46,382 nucleotides of DNA from Candidatus Nitrosopumilus sp. (GTDB taxonomy: Archaea; Thermoproteota; Nitrososphaeria; Nitrososphaerales; Nitrosopumilaceae): contig JAOUNB010000005.1 of NCBI GenBank assembly GCA_029881195.1, positions 1-46,382 on the forward strand, written 5' to 3'. This document shows, piece by piece, positions 20,970 through 29,594 of this stretch (its first letter is position 1; every line of letters starts with the position of its first letter). The notes beneath the pieces were generated by a model that saw only the letters and a program-made list of their open reading frames with translations, ran no database searches and was not told the DNA's origin. The position numbers were made by a program, and so were the translations under genes.

Positions 20970-22007
20970 TTACATCTTTGGATCAAGACCTTTAACCAAT
21001 CTTAATGCATCAGCTAGACCATCAGCATACCCAATGCTCAAAATTGCTACCTCATCTTGACCATCTTCTAGAAATCTTTCTGCATCCTTAATGTATAATT
21101 CTACATTTTCTAAAATAACTTGAAATTCTTTTTGATCTTTATAATGAGGTTCAATTTCTTCTAATGCTTCTCTAACCATTGGAACATATTTTTCCATCAT
21201 TTGAATTGAAATTTTCTTTGTATTTTCAGAATTATCAAAAGGTTCATCAATACATTTACCTAATATCTTTAATGCATCTGATTCTGTAAAATGCAATTTT
21301 CCTGGAATTATTACAGTATGTGGTGGTTTTCCAAAATCTTTTTTCTTTAGACTAGAAATTTTTCCTGACATAATTAATTGATCTTTGAATCCTATTCTTG
21401 ATGCAATTATTGCATAGCTATCTACACTAATGACATTTCTTTTTTGACCTTTCTCTGTTTCTAACAATCTATTTAATGCCTCTTTTGGATCTAAGAAAAA
21501 ATCATTGTCTTGATTATACTCTAAAAGAAGAACTGTGTGATTACCGTCAATAATATTTTTATAAATTACGTAATATGGAGTTGTAAGTGATTTCATTTCA
21601 CTCATTATTGTAGCAATTCTTCCAACTTTGTAAAAATGTAAACCACATTCTCCAATCATTGATGTAAGAGATGATGAAGCATGAATGGAATATGTTTTAA
21701 TTTTTTCTTCAATTGCTCTTGTTCTTAATTCAATGTGTGTTGTTGCAATATATGGATCTCCATATGAGAGTAAAACTACTTTCTTCTTTTTTGCATTTTT
21801 TAGAATCTCGTTTCCATCTTCAACAAGCCATCTTTTTGCCGGTTTGAATTCTCCCTTTGTGGTATTTTTGATTTTAATCAAATCTGATTTTTTAATCGGA
21901 CTAGTAAACTGTTCTAAGTATACAATGTCTGCATTTGATAAAACCTCTAATGCCTCAATGGGAATTGATTTGAATCCCGAAATTCCTAAACCTACAAATC
22001 CAAGCAT
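20970..22007 (-). CDS. dphB: Diphthine synthase
   Basis: MLGFVGLGISGFKSIPIEALEVLSNADIVYLEQFTSP; VVLLSYGDPYIATTH; HASSSLTSMIGECGLHFYKVGR. Confidence 0.9.
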   Translation of the reverse strand: MLGFVGLGISGFKSIPIEALEVLSNADIVYLEQFTSPIKKSDLIKIKNTTKGEFKPAKRWLVEDGNEILKNAKKKKVVLLSYGDPYIATTHIELRTRAIEEKIKTYSIHASSSLTSMIGECGLHFYKVGRIATIMSEMKSLTTPYYVIYKNIIDGNHTVLLLEYNQDNDFFLDPKEALNRLLETEKGQKRNVISVDSYAIIASRIGFKDQLIMSGKISSLKKKDFGKPPHTVIIPGKLHFTESDALKILGKCIDEPFDNSENTKKISIQMMEKYVPMVREALEEIEPHYKDQKEFQVILENVELYIKDAERFLEDGQDEVAILSIGYADGLADALRLVKGLDPKM

Positions 22008-23131
22008 TATTGCATCTTTCTATCGTGAAGTCTTTTTAAATGCTGTAAAGTTTTCTTTAAGATTTCTATTCCTTTTAGGTATTCTTCAATGGATACTTTT
22101 TCATCAATGGTATGTGCTTCATGGGGATCTCCTGGACCATATGTGACAACAGGAATTGCCCATTGATTTCCTAAAACATTCATGTCTCCAGTACCTGTTT
22201 TTCTGATTAGTGTTGCTCTTGATTGTGTTTCTTCTAAAATACCTAATGTCAATGCTCTAACTAGTGGTGAATTATGAGGTGCCTCAAATGGTTCTGTCTC
22301 ATCAAGAATTGAATAAAATGCCTCTACCTGTCTTTTTTGAGAAATTTCTTTCACTAATGTTGCAATCTTTTGCTCAATTGTTTTACAATTCATATCTACA
22401 GGAATTCTAATGTCAAAAGTTGTTTCACATTCCTTTGGTGTAATATTATGGCTGGTACCTCCTCTAATTTCTGTCATTGATGAAGTTAACAGCATTCCTT
22501 TGGATCTATCTTCCTGATTTTCTTCTAACCTTTCTTTGAGTTCTCTTGCAAAAATCATTGATTCATGAATAGCATTTTTTGAAAGCCACGGTGCACTTGC
22601 ATGTGAGCTGTCATTTACACTGATTTTGAGATTAATAGCTAGTCTCCCTTTATATGCAATTGTTACTTGGTTTATTCCGCTGGGCTCTCCAAAAATTGCA
22701 TAATCAATTCCGATTTCTTTTTTAACAAGATTTTTAATTCCTGTTGCATTTCCTTCTTCATCAACGGCTCCAACAAAAATTATAGTTCCATTGTTATTTT
22801 GAATTGATGCTGCAGCAAATAACATTGCCATCAATGGTGCTTTTGCATCTGATGCTCCTCTCCCATAAAGTAAATCCCCTTCTTTTCGAACTTTGACTTT
22901 TCCTGGTACTACATCCATGTGACCACATAACATTATTTTTGGAGATCCTGTACCTTTCTTTGCAATAACATTTCCAACTTCATCAATTTCGATATCTTCA
23001 AATCCTAAGTCATCACATTTGTCAGCTAAAAATTCTGCTAATGGTTTTTCACTGAGTGATGGTGTGTAGAGTCTAAGCGCTTTCTCTAACATCTTTACTG
23101 CAAATCTTGATTCTGATAGATGGTTGGCCAA
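22007..23131 (-). CDS. lysK: LysW-lysine/ornithine hydrolase (M20 family)
   Basis: MLCGHMDVVPG, YGRGASDAKAPL, VDEEGNATG; located in lysW-lysX-lysK order. Confidence 0.9.
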   Translation of the reverse strand: MANHLSESRFAVKMLEKALRLYTPSLSEKPLAEFLADKCDDLGFEDIEIDEVGNVIAKKGTGSPKIMLCGHMDVVPGKVKVRKEGDLLYGRGASDAKAPLMAMLFAAASIQNNNGTIIFVGAVDEEGNATGIKNLVKKEIGIDYAIFGEPSGINQVTIAYKGRLAINLKISVNDSSHASAPWLSKNAIHESMIFARELKERLEENQEDRSKGMLLTSSMTEIRGGTSHNITPKECETTFDIRIPVDMNCKTIEQKIATLVKEISQKRQVEAFYSILDETEPFEAPHNSPLVRALTLGILEETQSRATLIRKTGTGDMNVLGNQWAIPVVTYGPGDPHEAHTIDEKVSIEEYLKGIEILKKTLQHLKRLHDRKMQ

Positions 23132-23134
23132 TTC

Positions 23135-23977
23135 TTATTTTTCTATATTTAGGGCATAATTTAGCATTAATGATGGAATGTCTATTTCGCAAACTCTAAC
23201 TGTATTTTTGTATTCTGTGGTGTTATTTACTTCGTGCACGACCAATCCTTTTTCATCACTTTCCATCAAATCCACACCTACAATGTCTCCTTGAACTGCA
23301 TTTTTTGCCTTTATGCACATCTCTTCCATTTCTGATGTAATCTTGCATGGCTCTGCTTCTCCACCAAGCGCCATGTTTGTTTTCCAATGTTTTGATTTTC
23401 TGTATATTGCAGCAACTATTTTCTCTCCTACCATTATTGCTCTAATGTCTCTTGGTGGTCTTTTTACAAACTCTTCTAGATAGTGTATTTGATAAATTGG
23501 ATACATATTTTCTCTACTTTCGATAATACCTTCAGCTGAATCTCTATCATTAAGTTTTGAGATTAGTCTTCCCCAACTTCCTACGGTGGGTTTGATAACT
23601 TTGGGAAATCCTTGTGTATCTAATGCTTCCAATGCTGCTTCTTTTGAAAAAGCTACCGTTGCATCTGGTGTTGGAACACCAAATTTCTTAAGTAACATAT
23701 GTGTAAATAATTTATTTCCTGCAAAAATACCTGTGTTTAAACAATTAATTACTTTGATTCCTAATCCTTCAAGAGCTGCAGTTGAATGTAAGTTTCTGTA
23801 ATAGCTTACACATCTTTGAATAACTACTCCATAATCTTCAGGTTTTTTTTCTAAATTTAGCGCTATTTTCTTGCAATCAACCATCTGGATATTGATGTTG
23901 TTTTTTTTACCTGCTTCTAGTAAGGCTTTTTCTTCCCAACGGATGGTATCGTAAAGAATTGTAACGTCAGGATTCAC
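23135..23977 (-). CDS. lysX: LysW ligase, RimK/ATP-grasp family (LysX)
   Basis: ATP-grasp, GFPKVIKPTVGSWGRLISK, VHEVNNTTEYKN; likely GTG start overlapping lysW stop (CAGTGA). Confidence 0.88.
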   Translation of the reverse strand: MNPDVTILYDTIRWEEKALLEAGKKNNINIQMVDCKKIALNLEKKPEDYGVVIQRCVSYYRNLHSTAALEGLGIKVINCLNTGIFAGNKLFTHMLLKKFGVPTPDATVAFSKEAALEALDTQGFPKVIKPTVGSWGRLISKLNDRDSAEGIIESRENMYPIYQIHYLEEFVKRPPRDIRAIMVGEKIVAAIYRKSKHWKTNMALGGEAEPCKITSEMEEMCIKAKNAVQGDIVGVDLMESDEKGLVVHEVNNTTEYKNTVRVCEIDIPSLMLNYALNIEK

Positions 23978-24141
23978 TGTCCCCAATCCTCGCCAACCGT
24001 TTGGGCAGGCTTTAGTTGGAAACCATCTGAACTCTTTTCTAATTCAAAACTTGCGCCACATTCCGGACATGTTACAATTTCTCCCTCAAGTGCATCACTT
24101 GGGATAGATATTTCTGCATCACATTCTTCACATTTTGACAT
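23974..24141 (-). CDS. lysW: Amino-group carrier protein LysW with C-terminal Gln (…EDWGQ)
   Basis: MSKCEECDAEISIPSDALEGEIVTCPECGASFELE...VGEDWGQ-stop; last codons GGA CAG TGA. Confidence 0.92.
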   Translation of the reverse strand: MSKCEECDAEISIPSDALEGEIVTCPECGASFELEKSSDGFQLKPAQTVGEDWGQ

Positions 24142-24161
24142 ATTTTCTCTTCTATCATCCT

Positions 24162-24185
24162 CTTTATTTATCATTAATTATCTTT
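24162..24185. repeat. Left copy of 24-bp direct repeat flanking the island (candidate att site)
   Basis: CTTTATTTATCATTAATTATCTTT; differs at 1 of 24 positions from 36477-36500. Confidence 0.85.
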
Positions 24186-24743
24186 GCCGCTATATTTTTG
24201 CTGTTCATATTGTTAATCACAATAATTTTATAATTTCTTGCCCAAGCGGGTTTTCTAACTTCTCTTGTGTAATTGCATTATTAAAACTTGGTTATGTTGA
24301 GGACAATATTCTGATTTATTGTGATAATGACGTTAAACTAAATTATTTGAACTCTCAAGAGGTTTTGTAATCTCAGTTCAGGGTCTGCAAAATCTGGGTC
24401 AAAATTTGAGTTATGTTTCTAGATTCAACAGAGTGGGATGCTGGGAGGTAGATTGGAACGCGATAATTAGGAACCGTTTACTGATTCAAATTTGAATTTT
24501 AATTGAAATATCGAAATATTGCAAAAGTCCAGATCTAAATTTCTAGATACAACAGGCTCTTTCCCAGTTGCCACAGCTTGTCTTTTTGAAGTATGACTTG
24601 GTCACTATAATCTCGTGAATATGCATTTGGAATTACTATATCAAATGTCATACTAAGTGTGGTTAATATGATTACAAACAATTACAGGTAAATCTTATCT
24701 TTTTCATAAAGAATGATTATGGTTTGTTTAAAAGGAAAATAGA

Positions 24744-25004
24744 TCATGCAGCTAATAACACGCTGATCTTTCGTATTGGGTGATGTGAGATATCTTTGTG
24801 GATGATAGATATTGGCTCTTTGGTAAATATCATATCACATCGGTAACATTTCCAGGCAGTTGTGGTTTGCAATACGATACCATTACAAAATATGAATAAA
24901 AACAAGACGTATGATTCGTTCATACAAATCATCAGTGAGTCATGTGATAATATAGAGCATTTTCTCATGGAATAATAATTGGAATTGGGCCAAAAGATAC
25001 CCAA
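24744..25004 (-). CDS. Small C2H2-like zinc-finger protein (only the C-terminal ~43 aa convincing)
   Basis: WKCYRCDMIFTKEPISIIHKDISHHPIRKI: C-x2-C-x12-H spacing; likely a shorter protein from an internal TTG start. Confidence 0.5.
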   Translation of the reverse strand: MGIFWPNSNYYSMRKCSILSHDSLMICMNESYVLFLFIFCNGIVLQTTTAWKCYRCDMIFTKEPISIIHKDISHHPIRKISVLLAA

Positions 25005-25185
25005 TTCCGTTGTGGGACGTAATTACTATGGTCTGGTAAATAATTGATGACTCCCGCAGAATTACAAATTATACTATTACAAAATTTGTATAAAAGACAA
25101 ACTGATGATTCATCAGTGTGATCTAAATACTAGTAAGATAATAGTTGTATTGATCAAGATACTTGGGGCTGTCACCAGACAACTG

Positions 25186-25392
25186 CTAGTTGTTGGCCTT
25201 AAGCTCCAAAACTATTACTTTCTTCTTTGTGTTTGTATGGAGAATGATTTGTTTCTCATCAGTCCAGTTTAATTTTGTAATTATCTCATGAGGAATGTTT
25301 GCTCTATATTGTACATTTGTGGTTGTACTATCCTTTCCAAGATATGTTCTGTGTTGTAGTTTGATTGGTTTCAACAAAGTATAACTTTTCAA
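25186..25392 (-). CDS. AbrB/SpoVT-like DNA-binding protein
   Basis: QYRANIPHEIITKLNWTDEKQIILHTNTKKKVIVLE resembles the swapped-hairpin AbrB pattern. Confidence 0.6.
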   Translation of the reverse strand: MKSYTLLKPIKLQHRTYLGKDSTTTNVQYRANIPHEIITKLNWTDEKQIILHTNTKKKVIVLELKANN

Positions 25393-25441
25393 AATAATAA
25401 AAAAGAGGAAATTTCAGATTGGCAAAAAAATTACTGAAATC

Positions 25442-26146
25442 TTACTCAAACCCTAGTTTTTTGCAGATTTTTTCTCCTTCTTTGGTTGGTTCTAGGAGCA
25501 TCTTAAAGTAGGGTGCCTTGTGGCCTGGTCTGTCCTCCACATCTCCGTGGGCTGCCGAAAATATCTGGCTATCACATAATAATGCTAGATTTTCAGTTAA
25601 TGTGTGAGAGTTGTCAGGCTCACCATACGATAGATTCTCATCTTCGTCAGTCCATATTCCTTGTATGACTCCTTGAACTGGCTTGATGAACACATCAGAG
25701 TCATCAAAGTTGGGCTCTCTGAATACATTTAGTTGATGCGGTCCCTGTGGATTATCTTGCGTCCCAAGGGTATTTTTATGGATGTGCAGCTGATTTACGT
25801 CATCTGCTGTACTTCCGTTGTCATCAATTAACTGCATACCAGATATGTTGATCTTGTACTTTAGTGCCGTTCCCTTGTTGTCTAACCATGCTCTCATCTT
25901 GCAGTCCAACAAGTCAAGACTCTCTTGTGACAGATTGTTTTTGGCAAAATCTGTCACAATGCATTGATCAGATACAAAGCTTGGTTTTTTGGCAAATCTT
26001 CTTTCAGATTCCTCTGTCGTTTGTGCATCACTTTTGTCTTTATCATCATTTTCTGCTATAGCTTGTGGGATTTCTCCCATTAAAATTAACGACGCTGAAA
26101 GAATCGTTGCTAGAGATATTGCAAAGAACAGTATTGTATTTTTCAT
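25442..26146 (-). CDS. Secreted protein, possibly CHRD-like
   Basis: N-terminal signal sequence; 'LKYKINISGMQLI...LHIHKN...GPHQLNVF' pattern. ATG at 26146 preferred. Confidence 0.6.
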   Translation of the reverse strand: MKNTILFFAISLATILSASLILMGEIPQAIAENDDKDKSDAQTTEESERRFAKKPSFVSDQCIVTDFAKNNLSQESLDLLDCKMRAWLDNKGTALKYKINISGMQLIDDNGSTADDVNQLHIHKNTLGTQDNPQGPHQLNVFREPNFDDSDVFIKPVQGVIQGIWTDEDENLSYGEPDNSHTLTENLALLCDSQIFSAAHGDVEDRPGHKAPYFKMLLEPTKEGEKICKKLGFE

Positions 26147-26274
26147 CAACAAATAATATCATTTATTTAATAAAACAGATTTGGTGTATTTGTAGAATGT
26201 ACCAGACATTCTTGCAGATAGCTTGAAAATAATCTTATTACAAGTATTCAAAATAAAAAAAGAATTAGACGTGC

Positions 26275-26919
26275 TTAATTGTCTTTTTTGTCCTTGTCTT
26301 GTTTGTTGTCTTTGTCATTGAAGCTGCTTGAATGATGTCCCTTCATTGGGAATCTGAGATCATTAATGTCTTCAACACAACCATAACTTCCAGCAAATCC
26401 TGCACTGTTGAATTTGGCACCGTCATTGCAAAATGTAGTAAAGTCCACTGGATAGGACACACCATCAAAATATTTCACATTACCATATATGTGGTATCCA
26501 TAGATTCCAGGCTCCACCAATTGTCTTACAGTATAAGATCCAGGTGAACCAAATATGCCAGATACTGGAATGTTTGTCTCAACATATTTTGCATCTATTG
26601 CAGAATCTGCCTTGTCTACTTGCTTTACATCTTCAAAGTAGTATCTATCCAAGGTCAGCTGGGCACCTGAAATAGGAAGTTTTGTATCCTTGTCGCGTAT
26701 TCTAATATCGACATCATGCTTTCCGTCATGTGTTCCAGACTCATTTCCAAATGTGGGCTCACTTGTGTGGCCTACTACCAACTGAAATGTTCTGGACTCG
26801 CCATTTGACAAGGTAATCGTTTTGTCGTATGTGCCATGTGCAAATGCATCATGTACAGACATTGTGGATATTACTGCAACTGCTGCAATCACACTGAGTA
26901 CTAGAGTGACGTTTCTCAT
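26275..26919 (-). CDS. Secreted protein, unknown function, charged C-terminus
   Basis: Signal peptide (…SVHDAFAHG), Lys/Asp-rich tail; directly follows the 26920-27594 CDS. Confidence 0.7.
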   Translation of the reverse strand: MRNVTLVLSVIAAVAVISTMSVHDAFAHGTYDKTITLSNGESRTFQLVVGHTSEPTFGNESGTHDGKHDVDIRIRDKDTKLPISGAQLTLDRYYFEDVKQVDKADSAIDAKYVETNIPVSGIFGSPGSYTVRQLVEPGIYGYHIYGNVKYFDGVSYPVDFTTFCNDGAKFNSAGFAGSYGCVEDINDLRFPMKGHHSSSFNDKDNKQDKDKKDN

Positions 26920-27594
26920 CTAGGAACCTCCAGTCTGCGATGAATGGCCCAATCCGTCATTTGTGGTATCGCTATCATTTAGATCATAGATAGGATTGTA
27001 GGAACCATTTTCATCTTCCAGTTTTACGGTTGGTCCTCCAGTGTATTTGTCACTTGCAATGCTTCCAAGTACCTGTTGTATGTTAACATCGACCACATCT
27101 CCAGGACTGAATGTTATTGGCTCTCCTGATAGATTGATTAGATCAATGTCAGTTACTCGTGGAGCACCGCCATTTAGGGGGTCTGGAATGTGTGAGTGCC
27201 AAATACAGCTGTTAGGTGCATCAGAGACTGCAGCTATGTAAAACAATGGAATTTTTTCCATATGTGTAGCTGCATTGTGCTCATCGACATGGCCTGCGAC
27301 CACAGTTACGGTGGGTCTCATTGTATCATCACCATCAGATACTGGAGCACATGGAGCCTTTAGTAGGAAATGACCAGCAACATAGTTTGGACTTGCGTCA
27401 TATAATGGGAATGTGGTACCTGGTTGTAAGGTCATCCCGTCCAGTCGTATGTGTGTGTTGTCTGGCAATGCTCCTGCAGAGACTCCCGTCTCAAAGCTGT
27501 GACTTGCAAAGACAGTTCCTCCAAATACCAGTGTCACAGTAAGTAATGCAACACCTGCAATTATTGGAATGTTTTTCTGTTTTAGAAATGTCAT
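26920..27594 (-). CDS. Secreted protein, unknown function
   Basis: Signal sequence MTFLKQKNIPIIAGVALLTVTLVFGGTVFASHS; internal ATG at 27594 better than the listed 27669 start. Confidence 0.7.
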   Translation of the reverse strand: MTFLKQKNIPIIAGVALLTVTLVFGGTVFASHSFETGVSAGALPDNTHIRLDGMTLQPGTTFPLYDASPNYVAGHFLLKAPCAPVSDGDDTMRPTVTVVAGHVDEHNAATHMEKIPLFYIAAVSDAPNSCIWHSHIPDPLNGGAPRVTDIDLINLSGEPITFSPGDVVDVNIQQVLGSIASDKYTGGPTVKLEDENGSYNPIYDLNDSDTTNDGLGHSSQTGGS

Positions 27595-27771
27595 TAGAAA
27601 ATAATTTTGATGTGTGTTAAAAACAAAATTGGTACATTTGTAATATGTACTGGTACAATAATACAACAATTAAGAAAAGATTCTCTAGTAATTGATGATG
27701 ATACACGTCGAGTCTTTTCCATTCTCAACAACAAGATTGTGCTGTAAGTTTCACCTACAAATTTATCAAAG

Positions 27772-28506
27772 TTAATTGGTTTTACTTACAACACAATTCA
27801 TTGTTTCATTATTCCAAGCGTTTCCATTTTGTTTGCATTCTAATATTTTTGGTTGTAATTGCATCATAAAATTAAATTTCATCTCAGAAAACTTTTCAAA
27901 ATCACAGTTTTTTACAGACCATGAATATTCGTCACGATCTAAGGTATCACATGTGGTGGTTATACTTGCAAATGACCATTGCTCATCTTTTAGGTCAGCT
28001 AATGCCTCTATTTTACAGTCAGAAGTTACCCTCAAGCTTCTATAGTCAGGATCTCCTTCTGTAGTGTATATTTCAGGATCGACAAAAGCATGAAGACATT
28101 TAGAAAATGCTTCTTTGAAACATTCGTATTCTTGATAAGGATTTGATTGATTGTTGCAGTCTATTCTGTAATGGTTAAAGGTTGTTTTGGACACAGTAAG
28201 AATGGACCATTCACGTAAAAGTAGATTATATCTTGTTTCAGTTTTTACACATGCAGGAGAGCCGTCATATTTTTGTAGTGGGTAAAGTCCATCTTTGCAA
28301 ATAATGTCTGTTGCCAAAACTCCTGACTTGAATTGTTTTAGTGGGGATTCAATTATTGGACGCAGCCCCTTCTCATCAATTTCATCCCCAATTTCAACTT
28401 GGATTGTAGAGTTATTTTTGCCTGCTGTATGTTCTGCTGCATAAGCTGATGAGGTAACACCAAGTCCAGTAATAACAACAAACAAAATCATGATAAAATA
28501 TTTCAT
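27772..28506 (-). CDS. Secreted protein, unknown function, Cys-rich
   Basis: MKYFIMILFVVITGLGVTSSAYAAEH signal peptide; several Cys in the mature part. Confidence 0.7.
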   Translation of the reverse strand: MKYFIMILFVVITGLGVTSSAYAAEHTAGKNNSTIQVEIGDEIDEKGLRPIIESPLKQFKSGVLATDIICKDGLYPLQKYDGSPACVKTETRYNLLLREWSILTVSKTTFNHYRIDCNNQSNPYQEYECFKEAFSKCLHAFVDPEIYTTEGDPDYRSLRVTSDCKIEALADLKDEQWSFASITTTCDTLDRDEYSWSVKNCDFEKFSEMKFNFMMQLQPKILECKQNGNAWNNETMNCVVSKTN

Positions 28507-28698
28507 AATATGACTGGACTATACAAGAAGTTCATAAAGAATTCTATACAATGCCAATATCATCCCTCGTTAGATTAGTCAGTCTCAATATCACGGACAA
28601 ATCATTTATCAATTCTGAATATTATGAGAATTTTCTCACAAAATAATGTGATATAATATCATCACATATGATTCCAAAGAAATACAAAAACAGAAAAT

Positions 28699-29340
28699 CT
28701 AGGATCCTGTAGAATACATTGCATTACCAGTACGTGATGGAACCGAAGGGAATCTGTTACCTATCTGAGTTTCAGCAACTGCTGCAGCCTCACTCAATAT
28801 AGCATCAGTCTCTTGTGATGACAATCCATCATTGCCAAAGGAATAATCCCCGTCTAATGTACCAGGCATCATATCTCCAAGCATGTTGCCCATTGATTCT
28901 AGCTCTTGGCTTGCCTGAGGAATTATTTTGTTCATTACAGGACCAATTGCTTTCATGGTATGCATTGCAGGTTGCATTGATACAATTGCATCTCCTAGAG
29001 TGCTTACAGTAGATAGTCTTAGCTGTGTCCTGTCTACTGCAGTTCTCATATTTCCCACAATCTTGTTTGTCTTTCTGATTTGTGCAAGCTCGTTTGCCAG
29101 CACTTTGGCTGTGCGCATATCCTTATTTTTTTGAGCCTCTACAATTCTCTGAAATAATCTATCATCCTTTTGATTTAACTGGTTGGAAGTATTGTCTAAT
29201 TTTGATATCGGTTTATTCAAACCTCTTATTGCATGCTCTACACGCGGTTTTAATGGGGCTTCTTTTTTGAACATGCCTGAAACCTTGTCTCCAAGTCCAT
29301 CAGATGGAGGTCTGTTCCATGCTTGTCCAAAAGTGGCCAT
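28699..29340 (-). CDS. CdvB-family (ESCRT-III/Snf7-like) protein without an obvious C-terminal winged helix
   Basis: LKPRVEHAIRGLNKPISKLDNTSNQLNQKDDRLFQRIVEAQKNKDMRTAKVLANELAQIRK...; helical Snf7 core and flexible tail. Confidence 0.85.
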   Translation of the reverse strand: MATFGQAWNRPPSDGLGDKVSGMFKKEAPLKPRVEHAIRGLNKPISKLDNTSNQLNQKDDRLFQRIVEAQKNKDMRTAKVLANELAQIRKTNKIVGNMRTAVDRTQLRLSTVSTLGDAIVSMQPAMHTMKAIGPVMNKIIPQASQELESMGNMLGDMMPGTLDGDYSFGNDGLSSQETDAILSEAAAVAETQIGNRFPSVPSRTGNAMYSTGS

Positions 29341-29594
29341 ATGATATGATATGAAAAATTCTAACTTATCAGACCAAGTTGAATTTAATGAACAAATTTG
29401 ATCGTTTTTCTATGTTTGATTTCAGTCATAGAGTTTTAGAGGGAGAATTTTTCCTTATTCTTTTTTTATTTTTCTGATATGACATAGAAGAAAAGTCAAT
29501 CCATTGCCAAACAAGCGCCCCTATCTTTACCCCAGCATAACGTGTATGGGGATATAGTTAGGGTGTATTTTATCAGACCCATGTGGATAAAAAA

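Noticed and set aside
24238-24266. TTGCCCAAGCGGG resembling a tRNA D-arm fragment near the island edge
   Set aside because: No matching acceptor, anticodon or T-arm nearby; too short to call a tRNA remnant.
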